Assembly: GCF_010993965.1 (NCBI RefSeq)
Contig: NZ_WIXM01000003.1
Span: 186,001 to 250,000 of the forward strand
DNA from: Gracilibacillus sp. YIM 98692
Lineage (GTDB): Bacteria > Bacillota > Bacilli > Bacillales > Amphibacillaceae
Direction: 5' to 3'
DNA: 64,000 bases
The notes under the pieces are model-generated. The model was not told the origin of the DNA, did not search any database, and saw nothing but the letters and a program-made list of their open reading frames with translations. The position numbers and the translations under genes were made by a program. Positions 35,631-45,298 of the stretch are shown piece after piece (positions within the stretch are counted from its first letter, which is position 1; each line of letters starts with the position of its first letter).

Positions 35631-36767
35631 TTATCCAAGTCCTACGAAAAGAAATCCTTGAATCAATCCAATAACACCACCAAGAAATGCCCCTAAATAA
35701 GTGATCCACTTCAATTCCTTTTTGGAAATGGAGAGCATCATTTGTTCAATTCTTTCAATGGGAAAGGAAGCAACCTGTTCTTCCACCATACGATTCATTT
35801 CTAATTGTTTCAAAATTTGTGGTAATTGTTGATGTAATTTATCAAACAAAGAATCTACTAAAAATGGTAAAACTTGTTTATGTATCGTCTTGGAAAATGG
35901 TTGTAAAATACTTTGAATATCCTTATTCATCCATTGATCTATCGGAATACTTGTTCTAGCTAGATGATGTATTTTAGTTTTTACGGTTGCACTTTCCAAA
36001 ATATAAGAAAAATGAGCAAGATCTTTTCCTTCCCATTCACTCCATTCCTGTTGAATCAAGCGTTGAAATGTTTGATACCCATCATCTGATTTTATATAAT
36101 GGATAAGAAGATGTTGTATTTTTTCAGCAAGATCTTCACTGCTAAACATCGATAATATCATATTCCCAAAAAAACCTTTTGATTCAGCATAATTCAGTAT
36201 AATACGCTCCATTTGATATTTGGTTTGTGATGAAGTTAAAACACTTAATGCTTTCTGATGAGCATAAGATATGACCCCATCCACAAGTTGCTCCTTTTCT
36301 TCTTGAGAAATAGTTGACAGAATTTTTTTTAGTTTAGTATGTCGATTCTTTTTTATAAATGCCTCATATTGTTGTACAGCCATATCTCCAAATTGATTTA
36401 ATATTTTTTCTTTGTTGACAGGCAACCGAAATCTATCCATGAGTTCCTGAACCGTTATCGACTTAGATAGAAACTTTTCCCACTCTATTTGTAATTGCGT
36501 TTGTACTTGCTTTTTTAATTTAGGCTCTTCCAACTTATTTTGTATACTATCCATGGTAACTAAATGATCGGAAACAAGCCTTCCTAATTGCTTTGCTAAA
36601 GTCGCTCGACGTTTTGGTATTACACCAGGGGTAAATGGAATTTTCCACTTACCTATATATTTTTGTTTATATGGACGAAATAACATTTTTATCGCAAGAG
36701 AGTTTGTTAAACCGCCGATAAAGCTGCCAATGATGATCATTGCCATAATAGTCCAAATTATTCCCAC
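35631..36767 (-). CDS. yheB: DUF445 membrane protein YheB
   Basis: About 378 residues with a membrane helix at each end and a long helical, charged middle. The N-terminal motif GGLTNSLAIKMLFRPYKQ and the C-terminal LGAFLGGVIGLIQGF region are typical of DUF445. The start is probably GTG 36767 (8 bases after AAGGTGG); GTG 36779 is the longer alternative but its ribosome site is too close. Function unknown. Confidence 0.86.
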   Translation of the reverse strand: MGIIWTIMAMIIIGSFIGGLTNSLAIKMLFRPYKQKYIGKWKIPFTPGVIPKRRATLAKQLGRLVSDHLVTMDSIQNKLEEPKLKKQVQTQLQIEWEKFLSKSITVQELMDRFRLPVNKEKILNQFGDMAVQQYEAFIKKNRHTKLKKILSTISQEEKEQLVDGVISYAHQKALSVLTSSQTKYQMERIILNYAESKGFFGNMILSMFSSEDLAEKIQHLLIHYIKSDDGYQTFQRLIQQEWSEWEGKDLAHFSYILESATVKTKIHHLARTSIPIDQWMNKDIQSILQPFSKTIHKQVLPFLVDSLFDKLHQQLPQILKQLEMNRMVEEQVASFPIERIEQMMLSISKKELKWITYLGAFLGGVIGLIQGFLFVGLG

Positions 36768-36847
36768 AACTTTTGCCACCTTTCCATAACGTATAACCTA
36801 AATAAGACATGCATATAATGAATTATCTTGTATAAAGGAAGGTTTTT

Positions 36848-38164
36848 ATGATGCATACACTACGTATACGTGAATATTTTAATCCAAAAAGCAGAGTCAT
36901 TGTACCACAAAAGCTTTATACTTCCTTTCAACATATTAACCAAGTACAAAACGGACCGTATCATGCATATTGTGATTGCCTTAGTCATGATCGACATCCA
37001 GATGTTGTTTATATTTCTTCTGCGTTAATGGAGCAAATTCGTTTGCAAGGCCGTTCCCATTGTCAGCTCCAAGTCATAGAAGACACATGTATCTTCGCCT
37101 ATCAGCTTGGCGTTTTTATTGCTAGTATTAATCACACGAACCTGAGCTCAGCAAGGCATTTCTCTTTATATGAAGAAATGTCTCGCATTGGACAAACATT
37201 TGGTTTTGACACGATATTTTTTGGCTATCAGCATGTAGATTTAACCTCTAACAAAATAGAGGGATATCACTTTTTGGATAACCAATGGAAAAGGACGACA
37301 ACCAATATCCCGCCAGTCATTTATAACCGAATACCCAATCGAAAGATGGAATCTCATCCTAAAATAAAAATAGTGAAACAAGTACTGAACACAACCTCTA
37401 TTATATTTAACCCTGACTTTTTTAACAAATGGCAAATGTACGAATACTTAATGAAAGAAGAGAAATGCCGATATCTATTGCCATACACCATTTTTCAACC
37501 TTCGTTAAATACAATAGAGGAAATGATGGAACAGAACGCTGTTTACTTAAAGCCCATTCATGGAAGTAAAGGGAATGGCATTTGCCTGATCGAAAAAATA
37601 GACGACCAAATAGCCATCACAAATTATAAATCTCACACAGCATTAAAACAGTATTATCGAGATATCGATTCTTTTCAAGCAGAATATTTCCCTAAAGGAT
37701 TTCAACATTACGTCTTGCAAGAAGCCATTCCTTTAATGAAACATCAAGGAAATGCGATAGACTTTCGTATTCATACAAATAAAGATGAACAAAGTAATTG
37801 GCAGGTTACCCTTATATTTGGAAAGCAAACGTCTAACAAAAGCTTTACCACTCATATTACAAAAGGGGGCTCTGTCTTACTATTGTCACAACTATTTTCT
37901 GCAAAGGAACAAAAACAAATCGAGCAAAAATTAATAGAAACAGCGATTAATTTAAGTAAAATAGTTGATCGCTCTATCCATGGGACCATTGGTGAATTAG
38001 GATTCGATATTGGAATAGACGAAGAGAAAAAACTATGGTTATTTGAAATTAATGCAAAACCAGGATGGATGGTTTTTGATCATCCGCAGTTGTCTCATTT
38101 ATCTCGGGATGTTTTTTCCTCTTTATATCAATATGCCTTCTTTTTGCAAAACAATACGGAATGA
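36848..38164 (+). CDS. YheC/YheD family spore coat-associated ATP-grasp protein
   Basis: A 438-residue protein. The C-terminal two thirds look like an ATP-grasp fold: YLKPIHGSKGNGI (about residues 233-245), VLQEAIPLM, DFRIHTNK, and LGFDIGIDE ... LFEINAKPGW with the metal-binding ExN. YheC and YheD of B. subtilis are associated with the spore coat; I cannot tell which of the two this is. Upstream a CATATAAT with GTATAA 15 bases before it may be a SigE-type promoter, but this is weak. Divergent from yheB. Confidence 0.85.
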   Translation: MMHTLRIREYFNPKSRVIVPQKLYTSFQHINQVQNGPYHAYCDCLSHDRHPDVVYISSALMEQIRLQGRSHCQLQVIEDTCIFAYQLGVFIASINHTNLSSARHFSLYEEMSRIGQTFGFDTIFFGYQHVDLTSNKIEGYHFLDNQWKRTTTNIPPVIYNRIPNRKMESHPKIKIVKQVLNTTSIIFNPDFFNKWQMYEYLMKEEKCRYLLPYTIFQPSLNTIEEMMEQNAVYLKPIHGSKGNGICLIEKIDDQIAITNYKSHTALKQYYRDIDSFQAEYFPKGFQHYVLQEAIPLMKHQGNAIDFRIHTNKDEQSNWQVTLIFGKQTSNKSFTTHITKGGSVLLLSQLFSAKEQKQIEQKLIETAINLSKIVDRSIHGTIGELGFDIGIDEEKKLWLFEINAKPGWMVFDHPQLSHLSRDVFSSLYQYAFFLQNNTE

Positions 38165-38210
38165 TCTATTTCTAAAACGGACAAACTACGGAAAAAAGGA
38201 GGGATTATTG

Positions 38211-38399
38211 ATGGCTAAACCATCTTCTAAAAATCAAAACGATCCGAGAAATTCACATGAACTAGATGTCGATCGAATGATAAATGAGGGAATGGCTGGT
38301 GGTACCACCTATTCTCAACACGGACGTATGCAAATCGAGCAAGCGAGAAAACTCCCTAAACAAAACGAAAAATTCCCAGCTGAAACAGAGGGTGAATAA
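38211..38399 (+). CDS. Small hydrophilic protein, 62 residues
   Basis: A charged, glycine-containing peptide with the block DVDRMINEGMAGGTTYSQHG and no hydrophobic segment or cysteine. ATG 38211 has GGAGG 8 bases upstream; the longer frame from 38043 lies in the coat-protein gene and is false. It follows that gene by 46 bases and is followed by a terminator, so a sporulation role is plausible. I do not recognise the family. Confidence 0.65.
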   Translation: MAKPSSKNQNDPRNSHELDVDRMINEGMAGGTTYSQHGRMQIEQARKLPKQNEKFPAETEGE

Positions 38400-38488
38400 A
38401 AACAAGGGATGAGGACAATTTGTATATAAATTAATATGCAGCTACTGGGATATATCTGATTTCAATGAATATATTCCTGTTGCATCTA

Positions 38489-38523
38489 CAGGGAGCTGAT
38501 TTTTAAAATGCTCCCTTTTTTTC
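38489..38523 (+). terminator. Terminator after the 62-residue ORF
   Basis: AGGGAGC and GCTCCCT form a 7-bp stem around a 13-base loop, followed by T. Confidence 0.75.
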
Positions 38524-38608
38524 AACCTTAACTAGCTGATTTCTTTATAAAACATCCCCAATCTTTGTTATAATAGAAGTAAAGTATGTAATGAAAGAGG
38601 ATTAATAC

Positions 38609-39505
38609 ATGTATACGCAATTAGAAGAATTGTTTACCACTATCAAAAAAACTAGCCCTAATGAAACATTAGATACAACGACATTTAAATGGTTTGTCAC
38701 AAATGACAGTGAGATTATTGGCATTCCAAAAAATGAATTATCTAAACGTGAAGAAGAGTTACTCGGTATATTACTTACTCCATATAAAGCCAATCAACCA
38801 CCAACAACCAGTCTAGAAAAACTATGGATGGATGTATTATTCCATCAAGAAATACCGAAATCTTTAATGGAAAAAGATTTAAGAACTTACCACTTTGTTT
38901 ACTTCTCTTTATCAGATGAAGAGATCGACCCTGAATCTTTTCGAGAAGCCATACATGGCTTATTTCCCGAAAAAACACCCATTCTATGGGAAAACAATCA
39001 TGAAGGGGTCATTATTCGAGAAAATCATCATGCAAATGAAGAAAAGCTCACTTATAACGAAATTATCGAAGTGTTAACAACCGATTTTTATATGGACACT
39101 CATTTATTTGTCGGTCCTACTCTATATGATATCAAACAAGCTTCTCGTTACTATCAATGGATTAAAAAATGTTATGCCCTAACGAAAAAGCGTAACTATG
39201 CTGTCATTCACTACATAGAAGCAATTCCATATCTATTATTGCATGATATCACAGATGCAGAACAAAAAATGATCGTTGAACCTATATTACATCATGTACA
39301 AGGTGATGAAGAATTATTAAAAACTATACAAGTCTTTTTAGAATCTAATTCCAATACAACATTAGCAGCGAAAAAAATGTATATGCATCGCAACAGCTTA
39401 CAATACCGGGTAGATAAATTTATTGAAAAAACGGGTATTGACGTCAAAAAGTTTGATGGTTCCATAGCTGTTTACCTATGCTTACTCATGCGTTCTAAGT
39501 GGTGA
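38609..39505 (+). CDS. PucR/CdaR-type transcriptional regulator
   Basis: A 298-residue protein ending in the PucR C-terminal helix-turn-helix: FLESNSNTTLAAKKMYMHRN (about 247-266), followed by SLQYRVDKFIEKTGID. The N-terminal 230 residues form a sensor region I cannot assign. It lies 180 bases upstream of msmX on the same strand and might control sugar or polyol use, but msmX seems to have its own promoter. Confidence 0.85.
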   Translation: MYTQLEELFTTIKKTSPNETLDTTTFKWFVTNDSEIIGIPKNELSKREEELLGILLTPYKANQPPTTSLEKLWMDVLFHQEIPKSLMEKDLRTYHFVYFSLSDEEIDPESFREAIHGLFPEKTPILWENNHEGVIIRENHHANEEKLTYNEIIEVLTTDFYMDTHLFVGPTLYDIKQASRYYQWIKKCYALTKKRNYAVIHYIEAIPYLLLHDITDAEQKMIVEPILHHVQGDEELLKTIQVFLESNSNTTLAAKKMYMHRNSLQYRVDKFIEKTGIDVKKFDGSIAVYLCLLMRSKW

Positions 39506-39591
39506 AAATCCTTTTATATCAAGGGTTTTTACTTTCTATATTTATTTATGTATGCGATTTCTGTAACCGTGCACAAACTCGTCCTCATTTT

Positions 39592-39620
39592 TTGTGCATG
39601 ATAGCTATTTACGCTTATAC
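39592..39620 (+). promoter_or_regulatory. Possible promoter of msmX
   Basis: TTGTGC and TTATAC with 17-base spacing. A cre-like half-site (AACGCTTTCAA at 39651-39661) lies downstream and matches the right half of the CcpA consensus only. Confidence 0.35.
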
Positions 39621-39685
39621 GAATAACTAGTAAACTAATACCCATAGATGAAACGCTTTCAAATAAATCTAGGAGGGAATACAAA

Positions 39686-40786
39686 ATGGCAGAATTATCT
39701 CTAAGAAACATTGATAAAATTTATAACAAAGGTGAAGAAAAAGCGGTTGATAATTTCAACCTTGAAATCGGTGACAAGGAATTTATCGTTTTCGTTGGTC
39801 CATCTGGTTGCGGTAAGTCAACAACCCTACGTATGATCGCAGGTCTTGAAGAAATCTCTGGTGGAGAATTTTATATTGATGATAAATTAATGAACGAAGT
39901 AGCACCAAAAGATCGTGACATTGCGATGGTTTTCCAGAACTACGCACTATACCCTCACATGAATGTTTATGACAACATGGCATTTGGTTTGAAATTACGT
40001 AAATTTAAAAAAGACGAAATTGAACGTCGAGTAAAAGAAGCAGCTCGTATTCTTGGTCTTGAAGCATACTTAGATCGTAAACCGAAAGCCCTTTCCGGTG
40101 GTCAGCGTCAGCGTGTTGCATTAGGACGTGCCATTGTACGTGATGCAAAAGTGTTCTTGATGGATGAGCCTTTATCAAACTTGGATGCAAAGTTACGTGT
40201 ACAGATGCGTGCAGAAATTCAAAAACTTCACCACCGTCTGCAGACAACAACCATCTACGTTACACACGACCAAACAGAAGCGATGACTATGGCAACACGT
40301 CTTGTTGTATTAAAAGATGGTATTATCCAACAAGTAGGTGCACCAAAAGAAGTATATGATAAACCAAATAATATCTTTGTTGGTGGTTTTATCGGATCTC
40401 CAGCAATGAACTTCTTTAACGGTACACTAGAAGAAGGAAAAATTGCTTTAGGTGATACAAAAGTAGAAGTACCTGAAGGTAAAATGAAAATCCTTCGCGA
40501 ACAAGGCTATGTAGGTAAGGAAGTAGTACTTGGTGTTCGTCCTGAAGATATTCATGATGAGCCTGTATTCCTTGATGCTAACCCTGGTAAGAAAATTAAA
40601 GCTACCATCGATGTATCTGAATTAATGGGTTCTGAATCTTATCTATATTCAGAAGTAAATGGACAAGAATTCGTTGCACGTGTAGATTCTCGTACAGATA
40701 TCCACGGCGGCGAAAAAATTGATTTAGCGTTTGATATGCACAAGTGTCACTTCTTTGACGTAGATTCAGAAAAACGTATTCAATAA
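39686..40786 (+). CDS. msmX: Multi-sugar ABC transporter ATPase MsmX/UgpC
   Basis: A 366-residue ATPase that serves several carbohydrate importers. Walker A GPSGCGKST (about 36-44), signature LSGGQRQRVALGRAIV, Walker B VFLMDEPLSNLDAKLR, then the regulatory OB-type MalK domain (from about 235). It is a stand-alone gene with strong AGGAGGG ribosome site and its own terminator, as expected of an ATPase shared among transporters. Codon use looks more biased than in the neighbours, which fits high expression. Confidence 0.95.
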   Translation: MAELSLRNIDKIYNKGEEKAVDNFNLEIGDKEFIVFVGPSGCGKSTTLRMIAGLEEISGGEFYIDDKLMNEVAPKDRDIAMVFQNYALYPHMNVYDNMAFGLKLRKFKKDEIERRVKEAARILGLEAYLDRKPKALSGGQRQRVALGRAIVRDAKVFLMDEPLSNLDAKLRVQMRAEIQKLHHRLQTTTIYVTHDQTEAMTMATRLVVLKDGIIQQVGAPKEVYDKPNNIFVGGFIGSPAMNFFNGTLEEGKIALGDTKVEVPEGKMKILREQGYVGKEVVLGVRPEDIHDEPVFLDANPGKKIKATIDVSELMGSESYLYSEVNGQEFVARVDSRTDIHGGEKIDLAFDMHKCHFFDVDSEKRIQ

Positions 40787-40796
40787 TAATTAACAG

Positions 40797-40829
40797 AAAG
40801 GAGCTATGCCTGAGGCATAGCTCCTTTTT
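40797..40829. terminator. Bidirectional terminator after msmX
   Basis: AAAGGAGCTATGCC tga GGCATAGCTCCTTT, followed by T; it separates msmX from the convergent zinc-ribbon gene. Confidence 0.93.
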
Positions 40830-41079
40830 ATATCTTTTGCTCTTGTACTACTATTTCTTGACTCATTTGACAAGTTGAACATGTACCAACATGGATACAT
40901 TGATGTTGTTTTGAAGAATCGGAGACTCCATCAATTAATTGAGCATCATTTGCTTCAATATACGGAGAGTAGTCGCCATAATAATCGACGACTTTTCCAG
41001 CATCCTCAAGAGGTGCTTCACAATTTTTGCAAGTAGCTTCAAGTCTTTCTAATCCATTGCATATTGTACATATATACAT
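40828..41079 (-). CDS. Small cysteine-rich (zinc-ribbon) protein
   Basis: An 83-residue protein beginning MYICTICNGLERLEATCKNC: two CxxC pairs in the first 20 residues form a likely zinc ribbon, and a C-terminal CIHVGTCSTCQ gives more cysteines. The ATG at 41079 has GGAGG in front; the longer reading begins on a TTG inside the ribosome site. Function unknown. Confidence 0.75.
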   Translation of the reverse strand: MYICTICNGLERLEATCKNCEAPLEDAGKVVDYYGDYSPYIEANDAQLIDGVSDSSKQHQCIHVGTCSTCQMSQEIVVQEQKI

Positions 41080-41090
41080 GGTTTCCTCCA

Positions 41091-41124
41091 AAAGGGAGAC
41101 GTTTTATCTCAACGTCTCCCTTTC
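41091..41124 (-). terminator. Terminator after the SASP gene
   Basis: AAAGGGAGACGTT and AACGTCTCCCTTT form a 13-bp stem with T after it on the minus strand. Confidence 0.9.
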
Positions 41125-41138
41125 ATGTCAAAATGACA

Positions 41139-41345
41139 TTACTGTTGCTGCTGTCCGCCACCAAATTGTTGTTCAGCCATAGTTACTAAACGTTTTGTGA
41201 TTTCGCCACCAACTGAACCGTTAGCACGAGACGTAGAATCAGCACCAAGATTTACACCAAACTCTTGTGCAATCTCCACTTTCATTTGGTCTAGAGCTTG
41301 TTCTACTCCAGGAACAACTAATTGATTTGAATTGTTAGTTGCCAT
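41139..41345 (-). CDS. Alpha/beta-type small acid-soluble spore protein
   Basis: A 68-residue DNA-binding protein that coats and protects spore DNA. Conserved blocks: [20 protein letters not shown] and then [20 protein letters not shown], with [12 protein letters not shown] near the end. The GPR protease site EIAQEFGV is intact. Gln/Gly-rich tail. AGGAGGTG precedes the ATG. A SigG-like promoter lies upstream. Confidence 0.96.
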   Translation of the reverse strand: MATNNSNQLVVPGVEQALDQMKVEIAQEFGVNLGADSTSRANGSVGGEITKRLVTMAEQQFGGGQQQQ

Positions 41346-41368
41346 TCTTAATCACCTCCTGTACCCCA

Positions 41369-41397
41369 TATTGTGAACAGAAAGATGATCTATATGC
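41369..41397 (-). promoter_or_regulatory. SigG/SigF-like promoter of the SASP gene
   Basis: On the minus strand GCATA (-35; consensus GYATA) and CACAATA (-10; consensus CATNNTA with one mismatch) are spaced by 17 bases. The gene type makes a forespore promoter likely. Confidence 0.5.
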
Positions 41398-41430
41398 GTT
41401 TATTATATTAGCAATTTTTAGAAATAAAGA

Positions 41431-42816
41431 TTATTTAGGATAGGTCATTTCTTCAGGCTTAATCCACTCTTCAAATTGCTCTGCAGTCAATAACTCAAGC
41501 TCTATTGCTGCTTCTTTTAATGTTGTATTATCTGCAAAAGCCTTTTTAGCAATTTTCGCTGCATTTTCATAACCAATATGAGGATTTAAAGCTGTTACTA
41601 ACATTAAGGAATCATTAAGATTTTTTTCAATCTGTTCATGATTTGGCTCTAAACCTACAACACAACGATCATTGAAAGAAAGCATACTGTCTGCTAATAA
41701 TTGAGCAGATTGCAAGAAGTTATAAGCAATCACTGGTTTAAACACATTTAACTCAAAGTTACCCTGGCTTGCTGCAATGCCGATTGTTGCGTCATTACCC
41801 ATTACTTGAGTGGCAACCATTGTAATGGCTTCACTTTGCGTTGGATTGACTTTCCCAGGCATAATAGAGCTTCCAGGTTCATTAGCAGGGATCGTGATTT
41901 CACCAATACCACAACGCGGACCACTTGCTAACCAGCGAACATCGTTTCCAATTTTCATTAAATCAGCTGCAAGACCCTTTAATGCACCATGAGCATAAAC
42001 TAACTCATCATGACTTGTTAAAGCATGAAACTTATTTGAGGCCGAAATAAATTCTTTTTCAGTATATTCGCTTATCTTTTTCGTTACACGTTCTGAAAAT
42101 TCAGGATGAGCATTTAACCCAGTCCCTACAGCAGTCCCGCCAATTGCTAGTTCTTTTACGTGCGGGATACTATTTTTAATCATCGATTCGGTTTTTTCTA
42201 ACATCCGATGCCAACCACTAATTTCTTGGCCTAATGTTAAGGGAGTAGCATCTTGCAAATGTGTTCTACCTATTTTCACTACATCTTTAAACGCTTCCAT
42301 CTTCTCTTTTAAAGTCTTCTCTAAAGTGGACAGTGCTGGTAAAACGACTTCTTCTAGCTTACGAACAGCTGCAATATGTAAAGCTGTAGGATACGTATCA
42401 TTAGAACTTTGCGATTTGTTGACGTCATCATTAGGATGTAAAGTCAAATCACTGTTTTTCTCACTTAACCATTGGTTTCCAACATATGCAATTACTTCAT
42501 TTACATTCATGTTGGATTGTGTACCGCTTCCTGTTTGCCAAACAACTAACGGAAAATGATCATATAAATCTCCTGCTAAAATTCTATCAGCAGCATATGT
42601 AATCGCTTCTGCTTTTTCTTTTTCCATAAGGCCAAGTTCACTATTCACGATTGCTGCACTTCGTTTTAGAATAGCGAATCCTTCAATAATTTCCTTTGGC
42701 ATTGTTTCGTTTCCAATAGGGAAATTCTCTTTACTTCTTTGCGTTTGTGCACCCCAATACTTATCATTAGCTACCTTCATTTCCCCAATAGTATCTCGTT
42801 CGATACGATAATCCAT
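41431..42816 (-). CDS. fumC: Class II fumarate hydratase
   Basis: Converts fumarate to malate in the citric acid cycle (called citG in B. subtilis). The 461-residue length and motifs fit: [13 protein letters not shown] (about residues 97-109), [16 protein letters not shown] with the catalytic His, and the signature [16 protein letters not shown]. Iron-independent class. Single gene with its own upstream region; a family C repeat lies just upstream. Confidence 0.96.
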   Translation of the reverse strand: MDYRIERDTIGEMKVANDKYWGAQTQRSKENFPIGNETMPKEIIEGFAILKRSAAIVNSELGLMEKEKAEAITYAADRILAGDLYDHFPLVVWQTGSGTQSNMNVNEVIAYVGNQWLSEKNSDLTLHPNDDVNKSQSSNDTYPTALHIAAVRKLEEVVLPALSTLEKTLKEKMEAFKDVVKIGRTHLQDATPLTLGQEISGWHRMLEKTESMIKNSIPHVKELAIGGTAVGTGLNAHPEFSERVTKKISEYTEKEFISASNKFHALTSHDELVYAHGALKGLAADLMKIGNDVRWLASGPRCGIGEITIPANEPGSSIMPGKVNPTQSEAITMVATQVMGNDATIGIAASQGNFELNVFKPVIAYNFLQSAQLLADSMLSFNDRCVVGLEPNHEQIEKNLNDSLMLVTALNPHIGYENAAKIAKKAFADNTTLKEAAIELELLTAEQFEEWIKPEEMTYPK

Positions 42817-42890
42817 ATTTCCTTTCTCCCCCTTTAGACATTTTCTTCTTTATTGTATCAAAAAAACACCTAATACGTGTATTAATTCAT

Positions 42891-42985
42891 AAAGAAAAAC
42901 TTGGATTATCGCCAAGTCTTAATGGAGAAAGCCTTAGTTTTTCTTATACTATCAACCATAATAATTTATACTTTCTGATAGTACA
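42891..42985 (+). repeat. Repeat family C, copy C3
   Basis: AAAGAAAAACTTGGATTATC, then GCCAAGTCTTAATGGAGAAA, GCCTTAGTTTTTCTTATACT, followed by a shorter second half with a different hairpin (ACTATCA / TGATAGT). It lies between fumC and yabG. Confidence 0.75.
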
Positions 42986-43013
42986 ACAAAAAATAGTGGC
43001 ACATGCCACTATT
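42986..43013 (-). terminator. Terminator of yabG
   Basis: On the minus strand ATAGTGGC atgt GCCACTAT is followed by T; the stem overlaps the stop codon. Confidence 0.85.
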
Positions 43014-43869
43014 TTGTATCAACATATGGTAGGCCTGTGCGAAATAATCCTTTTGTCTCCATTCCGCCAAGACCTTTTTCTCCTGTCATCGTATTTTTTA
43101 ATACTTCATATACGTTGATTTTATCCATAAAGGGTGTATATGCTACTTTTGCTACCACATAAACAGGATCTAGTGCATGTATATTCACTCGATCTGGTGA
43201 ACTGGCGAAATTGGCTCCAGCTCTAATTAAAGATTCGAAGTGTGATTGACAAGCTCCTGCAAAAATGACTAGTTGATCTAGGTGCGATGTCCAATTTCTT
43301 GCAATTCGAACAGCTTCTACAAAATGTTTTGTGTTGCGATAAGCGGATAATTCTTTTTTCGATCCTTTAGACTCAGAATAAGCATCATGACCTGTAATAA
43401 CAATAATATCCGGTTGGATTTTCTCAATATACTTTTGCATCTCAAAAGGCAAATCACTTTCTGGTACATATGCCCCGTGTACTTGCAGTCCTAATCGCTG
43501 ATAAAGTTCAATACACTTTTTTAAATAAAGCCGATCACCATCTAAATGTAATACCTTTACTGGTAGTTGGAATCGTTGAACGTTTCTCGGTTCTTTTTTT
43601 TTATGTTCGATATCTTTTTTATCTTTCATTAACTGATAATCCTGGCGAAATAGTCGATAGGAATATTCTTCTTTTTCTTTTATTTCTTCTTGACGTTCTC
43701 TAATATCCTCTTCTGGCAGGATACGCACATCATCAATAGGTGCATCTGCTTCTATACGTAAATCCTCCCCATGGAGTAAAACCGTTTCATTTGATATATT
43801 TTTCACACGAAACACGATATCATGCTCGTATGAATAGCGCGTCACAAGCATTCCTGTTGTAAGCTTCAC
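43009..43869 (-). CDS. yabG: Sporulation-specific cysteine protease YabG
   Basis: Processes coat proteins during spore maturation. The 286-residue product contains the well-conserved VITGHDAYS (His161) and FAGACQSHFESLIRAGANFAS (Cys207) blocks, the probable catalytic pair, and ends NIHALDPVYVVAK ... GLGGMETKGLFRTGLPY. GTG start with AGGTGAGG ahead. A SigK-type promoter is visible. In B. subtilis yabG is elsewhere (near ksgA/veg), so its place here reflects rearrangement. Confidence 0.95.
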   Translation of the reverse strand: MKLTTGMLVTRYSYEHDIVFRVKNISNETVLLHGEDLRIEADAPIDDVRILPEEDIRERQEEIKEKEEYSYRLFRQDYQLMKDKKDIEHKKKEPRNVQRFQLPVKVLHLDGDRLYLKKCIELYQRLGLQVHGAYVPESDLPFEMQKYIEKIQPDIIVITGHDAYSESKGSKKELSAYRNTKHFVEAVRIARNWTSHLDQLVIFAGACQSHFESLIRAGANFASSPDRVNIHALDPVYVVAKVAYTPFMDKINVYEVLKNTMTGEKGLGGMETKGLFRTGLPYVDTK

Positions 43870-43899
43870 TGAACCACCTCACCTAAGACTAAGCTATTA

Positions 43900-43927
43900 T
43901 AGGCTATGATGGAAAGAATCTTTTGGT
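43900..43927 (-). promoter_or_regulatory. SigK-type promoter of yabG
   Basis: On the minus strand ACC (-35) and CATAGCCTA (-10; consensus CATANNNTA) are separated by 16 bases. YabG is known to be a late mother-cell gene in B. subtilis. Confidence 0.6.
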
Positions 43928-43934
43928 GCATGCA

Positions 43935-43975
43935 TCAAGCAATCCCTCCTGGTATACCAGAAGGGATGCATATTT
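43935..43975. terminator. Possible hairpin between vanY-like gene and yabG
   Basis: ATCCCTcCTGG tata CCAGaAGGGAT is followed by GCATATTTTT on the plus strand; the minus strand lacks a T run, so its use for the upstream minus-strand gene is uncertain. Confidence 0.4.
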
Positions 43976-43982
43976 TTCTTTA

Positions 43983-44888
43983 TTAAGGATATAGACCGAA
44001 GAATTCTTCTAAAGTCTGCTGATCTTGATAAATATCACCTGCGATATTTTCACCAACATAACGTAAATGCCAAGGCTCATAGCTATATCCGGTAATCTCT
44101 TCTTTGCCTTCAGGATATCGAATGATAAAACCATGTTCATGTGCATGATCAGCTAACCACTGTCCTTCATCCGTTTGAATGAAGCTTTGTTCTAAAACAG
44201 CCGTTAGTGCTGCAGAGGCTACATCCATCGCTAATCCTGTTTGATGTTCGCTTGTTCCAGGCTTTGCCGAAAAACGATCTGCATGCTCCTGTCCATAATG
44301 CGCCACATTATTTTCGTAAATTTGTTTTTGGCGCTCAAAGGAACGATAGCCAGATACAGCTACAAGATCCAGTCCATCTTTTTTCGCTGCATTAAATAGC
44401 TTTTCTAATGCATCTGCTGCTTCTTTTCTTAATAATCTCTTTGGACTCCCTTCTTCGGCATAGTACGATACATTTGCTTCAACTAAATTTGGTGGTTGAA
44501 ATCCCGCTGGTACACTTCGTTGCTTATTAACGATCACCTGAAGACTTGTCGGATTATCTACCACAATTGGTTCGTCAGTTTGTTGATTTTGCTCTTTCTG
44601 TTGACCGTTAGAATCTTGATTTTCCTGATTATTTTCTTCACCCGAATCATTTTCCGATTGGTTATTGTCTGTATTGTTTTGATCATTTTCTTGTTCTGAA
44701 TCTTTCTCTTTAGGACTGTCATCTTCTTCCTTTTGTTCGGGATCTAAAATCTTATCTGGTACTTCTTTATCGTTATTTTCAACATTACTTTTATCTTCTT
44801 GTGGACTAACGAAATAATTTTCTTCACATCCGATTAGTAATAACCCAGCTATGAAAATAATTCCCCATCCATACATGAGTTTTTTCAT
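43983..44888 (-). CDS. VanY/LdcB-type D,D- or L,D-carboxypeptidase lipoprotein
   Basis: Trims peptidoglycan stem peptides outside the cell. The 301-residue precursor has a lipoprotein signal with a cysteine at residue 21 (LLIGCEEN), then about 75 residues of low-complexity Asp/Glu/Asn/Gln linker, then an M15B peptidase domain. Zinc and active-site motifs are SGYRSFERQ, GTSEHQTGLAMDVA and EPWHLRYVG. AAAGGATT precedes the ATG. It resembles B. subtilis YodJ in type. Whether it removes D-Ala or acts on another bond cannot be read here. Confidence 0.9.
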   Translation of the reverse strand: MKKLMYGWGIIFIAGLLLIGCEENYFVSPQEDKSNVENNDKEVPDKILDPEQKEEDDSPKEKDSEQENDQNNTDNNQSENDSGEENNQENQDSNGQQKEQNQQTDEPIVVDNPTSLQVIVNKQRSVPAGFQPPNLVEANVSYYAEEGSPKRLLRKEAADALEKLFNAAKKDGLDLVAVSGYRSFERQKQIYENNVAHYGQEHADRFSAKPGTSEHQTGLAMDVASAALTAVLEQSFIQTDEGQWLADHAHEHGFIIRYPEGKEEITGYSYEPWHLRYVGENIAGDIYQDQQTLEEFFGLYP

Positions 44889-44979
44889 ACTAATAATCCT
44901 TTCAATTTATAATATTCCGGCATTTCCCACTATAACATAATTCAGAAAATAAACATATAGGTGATGATTGGTGTCCACT

Positions 44980-45007
44980 AAAAAACCCCGCCATTAAATG
45001 ACGAGGT
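44980..45007 (-). terminator. Terminator after the IDEAL-domain gene
   Basis: On the minus strand ACCTCGTCAT tta ATGGCGGGGT (with G-T pairs) is followed by six T. Confidence 0.7.
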
Positions 45008-45052
45008 AAAAGGATATATTCGTGTGATAAACATTTCATTGTTAACTTATTT

Positions 45053-45298
45053 TTATGATTCCCAAACATAATTTTGGTACTCTTCACTTAATTCCTTAAA
45101 TTTTGTTTGATCATTCTGGTCTATCGATTCATTTAATTCTTCTTCTAAGCGTGCCTTATTCCAATGAAAACACAACTCATCTAGTACAAGCTGTGATGCT
45201 AATTTCAATTCATAAGGTATTTCTCTTCTCGCATTAATTCTTTTTCTTGCAGTACCTTCAAACGACTTTAAACGATAAATCACTTTTTCTTTCTTCAC
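45053..45298 (-). CDS. IDEAL-domain protein
   Basis: An 81-residue protein whose middle, LASQLVLDELCFHWNKARLE followed by EELNESIDQNDQTKFKELSEEY, matches the IDEAL domain seen in Bacillales proteins such as YpiB, which bind partner proteins. The start is most likely GTG 45298, 7 bases after GGAGG; GTG 45304 touches the ribosome site. Function unknown. Confidence 0.72.
   Translation of the reverse strand: MKKEKVIYRLKSFEGTARKRINARREIPYELKLASQLVLDELCFHWNKARLEEELNESIDQNDQTKFKELSEEYQNYVWES

Noticed and set aside
39645-39665. CcpA cre site before msmX
   Set aside because: AACGCTTTCAA fits the right half only; the left half is shifted by one base, so it does not satisfy the consensus.
44902-45087. 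61-codon minus-strand ORF
   Set aside because: It overlaps the end of the IDEAL-domain gene and a terminator and has no ribosome site.
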